DNA from: Rhyzopertha dominica
Taxonomy: Eukaryota > Arthropoda > Insecta > Coleoptera > Bostrichidae
Direction of reading: 5' to 3'
Assembly: GCA_025024175.1 (NCBI GenBank)
Contig: QCXZ01000001.1
Location: 33,536,942 to 33,600,941 of the forward strand
DNA length: 64,000 nucleotides
Shown in pieces: positions 38,225 through 49,400 of the stretch. The position numbers and the translations under genes were made by a program. Under the pieces are notes generated by a model. The model saw only the letters and a list, made by a program, of their open reading frames with translations. It did not search any database and was not told the origin of the DNA. Position 1 is the first letter of the stretch, and each line of letters starts with the position of its first letter.

Positions 38225-39217
38225 TTGTTGAAGAAGTCGAAATGGCGGAAGATGTTTTTGACAATAATGTTGAGAATGCTGTATGTACCCGAAGAGTCAA
38301 ATATCATTAAACGAAATCATAATCATTTACCACCTGAAGCTAAACATATACTTTTGAATGTTTATGAAGACATCAAAAATGCAGACGGAGAAAGTGGAGC
38401 CATCACAAAAAGCAGTAGAATGACCAAAATTTCACAATTCGTCGAGGGTTATCAAAGATGATGGCTACGAAAGTAATTTTGTATTGACCATTGAAGAATT
38501 ACACAAGAAGATTAAAGCTGAGCTAAAAATGAACTCCTGTAAGGAAAAATTACGTATTTTTTTTTTTTTTTTTTTAGAAAAATGGAGTTTCATTTTAGGC
38601 AAATTAATAAACTCCATGTGCTTATGAAATCTCCAAAAATTTCGGTATGGCAAGTAAATTACTTAAGTCAAAAAAAGGTTGGTGCGGTAAGAATATAACA
38701 AATGCGTGTTGAATATACCGGCGTCACATGGTAAAATAATAATTATTCTACATGCGGGATCTAAAACCGGATGGGTGGAAGGTTATATCGATCTGCTAAA
38801 AATATGAGGGACGCAAAGGTAGATTACCATAAAAGTATGACTGCCGAAGTTTTTGAAAATTGGTTTGAAAATAAACTGCTGCCAAAGCTTCCGGCCAATG
38901 AAGTAATTGTATATTAGACAATGCGTCTTATCATTCTGCTGAGATTGAAAAGAAAGAAAGAAAGAAACAACTCTTATAGGTTCTAAAGACAAAATGTTCT
39001 GATAAAACATTCCGAATTGATAGTTTGGCTAAAGAAAAAAAATAAATAATAAAATTTTGTGATAGCACCATACAAACTATCCAAGAAGAAGTTGCGAAAG
39101 TCACAGCAAATAGTTCTGACAGTGTGCATCATGTGATTACGGGGACCGACTGGTGGCGGAATTAATAATTCAATTTGGCGACAGTGAGGAAACAGACGAG
39201 GACAATGACTTCTTTTA
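38225..39217 (+). pseudogene. Tc1/mariner-related DDE transposase pseudogene
   Basis: An N-terminal stretch LPPEAKHILLNVYEDIKNAD is followed after a poly(T) insertion (38562-38575) by IIILHAGSKTGWVEGYIDLL, YHKSMTAEVFENWFENKLLP, LPANEVIVLDNASYHSAE, and a C-terminal LVAELIIQFGDSEETDEDNDFF before a stop. The LDNASYHS block carries a catalytic Asp. This order matches a transposase family common in aphids and other insects, where HxG, NxFxxWF and MDNASYHS are conserved. At least three frameshifts or stops break it. Confidence 0.65.
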
Positions 39218-40406
39218 AGTTACTAAAACATAATTTAAAAAAATTTAAAAATAATAGCGGCTTACGCATAGTACTTAACCATTAGTTGTTAACCACATAG
39301 GTCATCTTTTAAATTTTTAAATGCTGTTTAAAAAATCAAACAACCAAAATGCCATTATATGCAAAGCATAATTTCGCCGATCGAAAAAGTTGCTCCCAAA
39401 TTCTCTTCTCATCTCCCAAATACGTATTTAGATTTTCTAAATTATTCTGGTAAAGGTTTTTCATATAATGTTTCATTATCATAATCGACCCACACTCAGC
39501 TCGTCTATTATTTAGTTCAAATCTCGCTAGTTTTAAAAATTTAAATATAGATAGGCTTCTCGCCATTCAAATGGCTAGATTTTGTTTAATCCGCGGGAGA
39601 TATTGTCTTAGCGACACTGAATCAAGTAAACCTCGCAAAAAACAGTCTAGTCAGCGCAATTAAATTAATGTGTGTACGTTACAGCGCAACATGTCGGCCG
39701 TTTTGCAACATGAGATATATGCTCGGTGAGCATTTACTTTCTGCAAGGGCTGCTAAATCGGCACATGACTAAGCAGAACCTATAATCCTTAAACCGACTT
39801 ATTAAAGCGAATGTTTGCAAATACTGATGATTTGCTCATACAATTAAAAAAACTACGTGTGATTTTTTAAAATGAATCAGGGAAATACTGTCTTTTAATT
39901 TAATATTTAACCAACGAAAGAAATGTATCCGAATATACCGAACTTTTACTTTGTTATTACAGGTCCACCAATAAAACTTTATGATCCGATTATAATATCT
40001 TTTGGTTTGTAACTATACCATCCATTAAAACAATAAAACAAATTTTAAGGTTCACTTTTTTTAATTCCAAGATCTTTAAAGAGATTAAATAAAAATAAAT
40101 GCTTAGCTTCCAGCTTATCAATATATGGCTATTAAATCTTTAGCTGCTGTAACCAAACTTAAAATTACTAGCGTCTAACACTGGAACCTCAGTTTACCTG
40201 CCCATAATCACCTGCATTACAGATAACAATTTAGCACATAGATAAAATAGTGCAACCATTAGATAGTATCGTATCTGTAAAAGTAATTTTTAAAGCGGGA
40301 AATATTGGGATACCTTTTTTGCGTAGTTGATATCCTGACGTTACGTTTCTGTGATCTCTCTTTTGCACTGTTGCGATTTCATCTAATCTTGTAATTTTGT
40401 TTGCAG
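39218..40406. other. No recognised feature
   Basis: A minus-strand frame at 39336-39566 is unrecognised. Part of this stretch is presumably intron of the host gene beginning or continuing at 40407. Confidence 0.4.
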
Positions 40407-40497
40407 TGGAACGGATGACGTACAGAGATCGATTGAATTGCTGGACAGAGTGTTGTCGGAATTCGATGACGTAGAAAACGCAAATCAAGTACAGAAT
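40407..40497 (+). CDS. Host gene exon A (30 codons)
   Basis: Bounded by TTTTGTTTGCAG and GTAAGTATG. One base completes the previous codon, then GTDDVQRSIELLDRVLSEFD and DVENANQVQN; it ends in phase 0, as required by the next exon. It is acidic and probably helical. It is too short to be certain on its own; the strong splice signals and frame match support it. Confidence 0.75.
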
Positions 40498-43400
40498 GTA
40501 AGTATGCTCCTAGAAATCAACAATTCTGGCATGTACCTCTATCTAATTAAACAGTTATATGGTATTTTAGTAGTGCTTCCGATCATATAAGCAAAAGTAC
40601 AACTTTTTTCAAAATCTTTAGGAAGCACAGTGCTCCTCTTCAGGAGGTAAATAAATAATCGTCATTATCTCTAAAAATAGCAACTCCTTTTAATTTCTAA
40701 CTCATCATTTTATTTTAGCTTTTCCTCGTATATATAGTTAATGTTTTTTTATAAAATATGTGATGAATTTTTTAAGAAAGTTTTAAAGTTAAAAAAAAAA
40801 CTTGAGGCGGCCATAGACACACTATTCAACTATTTTCTCAGTGATTGAGAAGGGGATTACCCTCTGCATAGTCATAATGAAAAACTGAAACAAGGGATCT
40901 CGTTTGTGGTGCAAGTTATGAAGGAAATAATTGCTATCCGTTCAGCGTAAAACCTTACTAGGACCTAATAAGGTTCCTCTAATTTTTCAGACTATTTCGC
41001 GAATATTCTCTTTGTTAAAGTTGATGTTAGCTAAAATCAACCCAGTAACCATGACAACGCCTTAAATTGTGGTATGTGATTGGTTTAGATTTTAAAAATA
41101 GAGTTGATGTTAGCTAAAAACCTACCTAATATGATTAAAAACAAACATTGAAATGAGGCAGGCAGAAACTAGTCATTAGCAACGTTATAGGTTATAAAGT
41201 TTTTAGTCCAAAATTTCTGTTTTCGATAAAGTGATTTCAGTGATTTTTTTAACGATAACGTCGCTCTACACATTTTTCTATCGATATCTCGCAAGGTCGC
41301 AAATGGGTAACACCTTTTTTTGTAAGAAAGTATTACCTGCTATAGTAGGGAGGCCTAGCATTATTTCTGGTTACCAGTTTTAAGATTATAGCGTTTCGTT
41401 TCAGTCTGTAACATTGAAAAAACGACACTAACTAGCCTTAAAATGCATTTTTAGGCTTCCGTGTTAAAAAAAATCTGTGGGAGACTACCAGACCTTCCCC
41501 ACTCCCTTTGGGCTCTCTCCCCACGTGGATTCTCCCCAAGACAGTTCGCGATCCGAGCCTGTGGAGGCGTCCACTAAGATTTTTTTTTATAATTATAATT
41601 CTAATGAGGTGTAAAAATAGAGGATATCATTCCTTTATCACACTGCAAACATCATATTTGGAGAGTAGGTTTTATTCAAATTTGAATAACCACGAAAACA
41701 GAACTTTTCTGAACAGTCTAAGCTTGTAAGAAGGTAATAATATTATCTCCATATAAATATAGTTTTGGATATATTCCTAAAAGAGTATAAAAGAATTCCA
41801 ATTATTGGTCTTTAGTACCAATACGTTCTATTAACCAAAAGGAATGTTCGAAATTCTAACCACGCTATTTTATTAGGTCTGCAATGTACTTTTTTCATCA
41901 GCCACATTTTTTCAGAACCCTACCCTACAAATAAAGCTAGCTTTTCAGTCATACAAGGAATGGCAGAACTAATTAAATAGTAATGGGTACATGAAAGTGT
42001 AGATATAGAAATAAAGTGTTTTTTATTTTCGAATTCACCATTCATAATTACCATTTGTTATTCATTTTATATTTTAAATATAATAACCTCGAGATAACGG
42101 GCAAATAATACACAATCAGAAACGTTTTCTGAAGTTCTCTATGTATGTTCCATCGCAGACTTTGAAAATGAAACTACGATTTCTTCGGTTAACAGCAAGA
42201 CTTTATGAATTCGCAAAAAAACTTATAAAACTAGGTCTTCACCACGGCCAGCAACATTTTTCAGGTAATAGTGTTACATTACCAAAAATTAAATATCTCA
42301 CGTATGCAACCCTCCTGATCGTTTCATTTTAAAGTCTACGGCTGTATGTACACATACAACTCGTTCACACATCGCGCGGTATGACGTTAACCCCTTGAAA
42401 GATCAAATGTCTCAGCTCTGAAGCACTAGGGCGTGAGGTGTGATAATGTTCTTCAGATATTCCCATAGAAATAAATTGCAAATTCTCTAATCTCATCTAA
42501 TCTGTTCGACCCACGTCTAGGGCTGGGCAAGGTATCGATACTTACTCAAAGTATCTTACTTACTCAAAGTATCGATACTTTTTTTCGTGATATTTAAGTA
42601 TCGAAAGTATTTGAAGNATCGAAAGTGTTCAAAAGTATCGAAGTATCGAAAGTATTCAAAAGCATCTGAAGTACCGAAATTTTAAAATTATATATTGAAA
42701 CCACATATAAACATACAATGCATAACGCATTACCACCAANAATATATGGGCAACCCAAACTACATAAACCTATCCTTTCCCTAAGACCTATAATAAACAA
42801 TATACAAACAACAACTTACAACCTAGCAAAATACTTAAATAATATAATAAAAAACATTTTATAACCACATAATGATTTCTTTAGATGTTATATCACTATG
42901 CACAAACATAATACTTAATAGAACCTCTTATCGAAAAAAATTGGCAAAAATTAGAACAATTTATCCAAAAACAGTATTCCTAAAAGCATTAAAATTTACG
43001 TTATTTACAAATTATTTCCAATTTAAGAACAAATTCTGCAAACAAATTAATGGAGTAGCAATGGGTTTCCCAATTTCAAGTAATATAGCACAATTAATAA
43101 TGGAAGACTTAAAAACAACAATAACAAGTCAAATAAATTACATAACGCTATACACAAGATACGTAGACGATCTCTTCATGATCATACTGGAAAACAAATC
43201 AAACGAAATTTTAAATATATTCAATAGCTATCACCCAAAATTACAATTCACTTTAGAAACAGAAACAAACAACACATTAAAGTACCTCTACCTCACCCTT
43301 ATTAAAACAACAAAATAATTACAAAATGGTACTGTAAACCAACATCTTCAGGCAGATTCTTAAAATATAAATCTAACCATCCCTATAAACAAAAATTGGC

Positions 43401-46400
43401 TGTCGTTAACAATACAATACAACGAATAATAAAACAAACAAGTCCAGAACTTAGATATGAAACTTTAAACACAATAATTACAATACTATAAAATAACAAC
43501 TACCCCATTTAAACTAATACGTAATACCATAAAAAAACAAACAGAAAAAATTTATAATGGTATACAACAAGAAAAACAAGAACAAAATTTAAAAATAACA
43601 TATATAACACTCCCGCACATAACGCCACTTACACAAAAAATAAACTACATTTTAAAACCATATAAAATCCAAACCACCTATAAACCTGTCAACACAGTTA
43701 AACAGTTTTACACACCCTTAAAATCAGAAACACTACACGAAACAAAAACACACGTAATATATAGTATACCATGTAAACAATGTAACAAGCAATATATATA
43801 CGACAAACAGCACAATATTTAAAAAATAGAATACAACAACATAAAAATCGTAATAGTAGCTACACTGCACTAAAGAAATATCGAGAACAAACAGAACACA
43901 TTTTTGACTTTGATAACACCAAAATTATTGCTACAGAACAACATAAACGAAAAAGAGAAATTTTCGAAATGATATATATTCAAAAAAACATAAATAATTG
44001 CGTAAATTTTAGAACAGATATGCAAGGCTTAAGCAACACCTATAACAATCTTATTTAAATTATACACGCTCAAAATCCAACACATCCATATACACATCAT
44101 CACAATACACAACATTACATACAACGAAACTCAAACAACCACGTTTTCTTATTGTTATATTTTTAATATTGTCAAAATAATATATTGTAATAGAGATTGA
44201 GAAAGACCGAAAAAGAGGTCGAAACGTTTCAAATAAGCGTTTGCACTAATTATTTAACCCAGGAACCAATACCAACAAAATAAAAAACCATAACATATTG
44301 AAGAAGAGTTCCACAAATTATACCAAACTATAACAAGTATCTGACTTGTCGAAAGTATCAAATGTGTTGAAAATATCGAGTATTGCAATAATTTAAGGTA
44401 TGAGAAGCTTCATAGGTATTGCAGCATCTAAAGTATCGGTGGTGTTAAAAGTAATGAAAATATTAAAAATTGAAACAAACAAAGTTGGAAAAGTACGTAC
44501 CTATCAAAAGAAAAACAGCAGCGTCCAAAGTATTGACAGCATCAAAGATATTAAAGGCATCGAAATATCTGAATAATATAAACTATAAGAATCGAAATTA
44601 TTGCAGTATTTAGTGTATTAGCGGTATCAAAAGTATTGAAAGTATCAAAATATCCAGGATATTTGTTGGGCGGCAATTAGGAATACAATAATCTAGTGAT
44701 TCCCCTGTTTCATGAGTTATAACTGGATCTAATATTTGATATGTTGTACATGCGCCTCAGCATATTTCAATAATTTAACCATTGATTTATATCACCTATA
44801 CATATTATACAGTGAAGCAACTTTGGTCCTTTTGATGCATTCGATACTTTCAATACTTCGATACTTTTAATACTTCGATACTTTTAATACTTCAATACTT
44901 TTGATACTTTGATACTTTTGAGTAGTATCGATACTGCATTGGTATCGAATATCGATACCTACCTGACTAATGGTATCGCCCAGCCCTACCCACGTCACCC
45001 CTTAGAGAGACTAGACATCCGGGAAGCATTTCTCCCAAAATATTGAGTAAATTGTGGGTTATCTGAGCTCTGCTGGGAACTAATTTCATCTTCTTAAACA
45101 TTCTCTTTCTGTCGGACTTGTTAAAAATTTTATAGACGCACTATTTGTCTCGCGATATACAGTAGCGTGCAAAAAAAACCGGACACCGAGTGATTTTTTT
45201 TTGAACGTCGATAACTCGTGAATGAAGTTGCCAATTGACACGGGGTTTTTTACTGTTTGATTCTCATTTTTTTGTTGACATTTCCAATAAATATCGTTGA
45301 GATTGTTTCAGTATATGAAAAGTTATAGTATCACGTTTCAATGCATATCAAAATCTAACCGTGCAAAAAAGCCGGACACTTTCACAAATTTATAGTAAAA
45401 CATAAAATTTATTTAAAGAACCGCATAATTAACATTTATCTGACACAACTATGGATTAATATTTAGTCGCAAAACTCTTTACGGCAATCACAGCAGCACA
45501 ACGGGACGGCACGGAATCGACCAAACTGATGATTTTCTTGAGGAGAATTTTCTTCTACTCCGCCTCCAGCGCTGCCATCAAGTCGTCCGCTTTCTTAAAT
45601 TTTTAGAAGCGGACGCTCTTTTCAAGCTCTTCCCACAAGTGCTCGATCGGATTGAGGTCCGGCAACTGTGCTGGGCACTGCACATTTTCTCGATGGCGTG
45701 CGGAAGCATAAACTCTTCCAATATCTTCCGACCGACCAAGGCTGAAGCAGCCTGAAAGATACACTATAGCATAGTTTACACTCTCAGAAATTTTTATGAA
45801 AGATTACCATCGAATCATTACGTTTCCACCACCGTGCTTGATAGTGGAGACTTTATAACGGTGTTCGAAGCGTTTTCCGACCGGCCGGCGCACGTACCGA
45901 ATGCCGTCCGAAGAAACCAAATTAAATTTACTCACATCCGACCACAAGATTGTCGAACCGGTTCGGATGGTCGAATTCTTGTGGTCGCATGCGAGTAAAT
46001 TTAATTTGGTATCTTCGTGCGGCATTCGGTTCGTGCGCCGGCCGGACGGAAAATGTTTCGATCACCCTAATCAAGTTCCCACTATCAAGCACGGTGATAG
46101 AAAGGTAATGATTTGGGGTAATCTTCTCTAGAAATTTCTGAAAATGTGAACTATGCTATAGTGTATTTTTAAGGCCGCTTCAGCTGTGACTTGGTCGGTC
46201 TGCTGAGACGTGTGGACGGCAAGATGAACGCCAACCAATATCATTTGATATTGGAAGAGGTTATGCTTCCGCACGCCATCGAGAAAATGTGCAGTGCCCA
46301 GCACAGTCACCGGACCTCAATCCGATCGAGCACTTGTGGGAAGAGCTAGGAAGGCGCGTCCACGTCCGAAAATTTAAGAAACCGGATGACTTGATGGCAG

Positions 46401-49400
46401 CGTTGGAGGCGGAATAGAAGAAAATTCCTCTCAAGAAAATTATCAGTTTGATCGACTCCGCTGTGCTGCTGTGATTGCTGTAAAGGGTTATGCGACTAAA
46501 TATTGATCCATAGTTCTGTCAAATAAATGTTAATTTTGTGGGTCTTTAAATAAATTTTGTGTTTTACTAAATTTGTGGAAGTGTCCGGTTTTTTTTTTGC
46601 ACGGTTAGATTTTGGTATGTATTCAAACGTCGTGAGACCATAACTTTTTATACAGTGAAACAATCTCAACGATATTTATTGGAAATGTTAACAAGAAAAT
46701 GAGAATCAAACAGTAAAAAACCCGGTGTCAATTGGTATCTTCATTCACGAGAATTTCACTCAGTGTCCGATTTTTTTTGCACGCTACTGTAAATCACGAA
46801 GTTTTATTATAACTCCTCACGATCGAAGTCTGCTTTCTCCTTACTACAAATTTCATATAGATGTATCAAGGAATGTTTTTATTCAACACTCTAGAACAGA
46901 CAGAGATAGTTAGGGTGTTTGTATCCTCAACTATCTGAAGAACTAAAAGAAGCATTCTTAATATTAAAAAATAGAACCTTTAATGGCTAGTATTCTCGCA
47001 CCACAGGTGTCATATGTGCAAAAATAAACTTAGGGCCTCAATTACTTGTCATGCTAGATAAAAAAATACACATACATGAACTTTCTTTGGTAATTTGCAA
47101 GCTAAAGATATATTGCTGTATATTACTTACACAAAAAGTAAAATTTAATATCAAGTTATCACTAAACAGACTTAACATTTATAATTTACTGTTCAGCAGG
47201 CAATTCTGTCCAATAAATATCAAGCAAGAAGTTGTAATCTGGCGGGCATCCAAAAATCGCGGCCCTCTCTGTTATTTACATCCACTTTGTATCACCAAAA
47301 TATAAAACTTCTTGCTTGATTGATGTCATGCCCGAATCCCAACCCTTCACCTCTATTTGTTAAAAGAAAAAACTTTCGAACTTTCCCAATTAGATTCAGC
47401 AAATATCCGGGCCCGTATCGGCGCAGCTCATAGAAGAAGGAACTAATAGCGCCCCTGGGAACGTCTCAACGCCGGATGACGAGAGTCCCTCTCTAGGCCA
47501 TCAATCAGAGGACGATGGCTACATGAGCATGAACGGACGGAAGACCAAGTTTTCGTTGGCGTTCAAACCCGTGGCGGAGATACCTACGCACCAAGAAAAT
47601 GTCACGGCCCACTCGCCGGTCGTGCAGCCCGGGGACCCAGATGACTTCCCGCCGCCTCCAGAAGAGGCCCAGAGGCTCATTGCGACCCTTCTACCGAAGT
47701 AAGTTGCTAATTATAGTTCGGTTATCACATTATGGCCATACTGATCGCCTATATTATAATACAATAGGCAGTTAACTTTCGTAGTCATGAACACATCAAC
47801 AACAAAAAGTAGGTAATACCTATAATGTCATTGATACAAGATTAAACTTCATTTTCAATCCTTCACCATTTCAGTAGCCCTAAAACATAAAGCTTCAATT
47901 CAAAAAAATATCTTCATATTACGGTACAGTCTCACTAATTGAAGAGTCTAAGTGCCAAAAAATGTAAATTGAGTTATTACGCATAATATGTTTAGAACAT
48001 ACAAAAAACGTAAACTCGTTTTGAAATAGGTTTTATTAAGTAAAGATAACATAATCTTAATGAACTAAGGACATTGTTACACATCAAAACAAAAACTATC
48101 ATAGAAAAACTAAGCTGAATTTTACAATCACAAAAAGGTCCTAAGTGCCAGGAAAGAGAAAACTTAAAAATGTATGTCCAGAGGGACCTTTTGCTTTCAT
48201 TCTGTTCTGTCTATGAGATCTTCATAAAAAGACAGTTATGTAAAGGAATGTAGTCCATCATGTCCTTTAGATTTTTTAATTTTTCAGTGGAAACACGGTT
48301 TGCACAGTTGAGGTCAGAAAGCACTGCTAGTGAAATGTCAGTCGACCTTTTTCCTTTCTTCAGGACGTTACAAGTGACCCATACCTCCATATCAGAAAAA
48401 GTTTTCTTGGTTTTTACTAAAGTTTGTTGACTTTGTTCAATTTTAATCCAGACTGCTTGAGATATTTTGAGTTTAGACGTATTTAAATATTCGTCTGCCA
48501 TATCTTGAAAAATTTTTCCATGTGAAGTACCTTAAAAGGTCTTTGATGTCGTGCTTCAGTTATCACCTTTTCTATATTTTCGGGAGTATACATTCTACGA
48601 CGCACTTTCTTATCTCGATAAGAGCAAAATCCCTGTCGCGGGTAAGGTAGGAATGGCCACTCACCAGAAACTTTTGCTCGATTTTTTCATAGATACCTTT
48701 GAAAACCAGATAAATGAGGAACATTAGAATAATCTTATTTTTGTTTTGCCCTATGCAATTATCACTCCATATTACCAAATTCTTTCTTTTACGAAAATTT
48801 AATGACTTTTAGCAGACAAGAGGCTATTTCGTTCCACCTCTTCCAGTAATAGACTCATCCCAGATGGACATAATCGCATCATCTATATCGGATAAATGAA
48901 CCTCAAAATTAAAACAAGACAACTGCCGATTGAACATGTCCGAATGACTTAGGGTGGGAATAAAAAGCACTTGTTCCAAATCAACTGAAATTATATTATC
49001 TTCACTATCTATGCGTTGTGATTTTGTAAGGTCGAAATTCATTGTGACTCTCGCTTTTTCTGCCTTACGAAGGTGCAATTCGAGATTTTGTCTCTATCTT
49101 TCTCTGTGGGTCATTAGACGGAATTGATTTGATCTCATTTTGATAAAGATCACGTTTTGAACATGTATCTGACCTAGGTCGCCCAAATCTGAGATTTGGG
49201 AAGTCCTTAAGAGGGGCGTTTACCTAGAGCGAAACGGGTCATTTTAAGCACCTACCGTTTTACATTTTACCGAGTTATTCGAAACTCTTTCGAAGTGAAA
49301 TTTCGACATCGTCATGACAAAAGATGTAGCTACAACGTAGAGTTCGAGTTTTTTCTGAATTTGGTAGGGTAATGTAAATATTTGTTGTTATATTTTGCTC

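Larger units (their letters stand above)
42518..44988. mobile_element. hAT-like element with 8-bp duplication, split by a Penelope-like insertion
   Basis: It begins TAGGGCTGGGC and ends GCCCAGCCCTA. CCCACGTC flanks it at 42510-42517 and 44989-44996, an 8-bp duplication as made by hAT transposases. The internal ends are built of degenerate AAGTATCGA-type short repeats (42535-42680 and 44340-44960, in opposite orientation), so the element before the insertion was a non-coding MITE of about 0.8 kb with repeat-rich arms. A Penelope-like element sits in the middle. Confidence 0.8.

Noticed and set aside
40617..40649. Possible micro-exon (CTTTAG before GAAGCACAG... and GTAAAT after)
   Set aside because: Its 25 bases would put exon B out of frame, whereas exon A joins exon B directly in phase.
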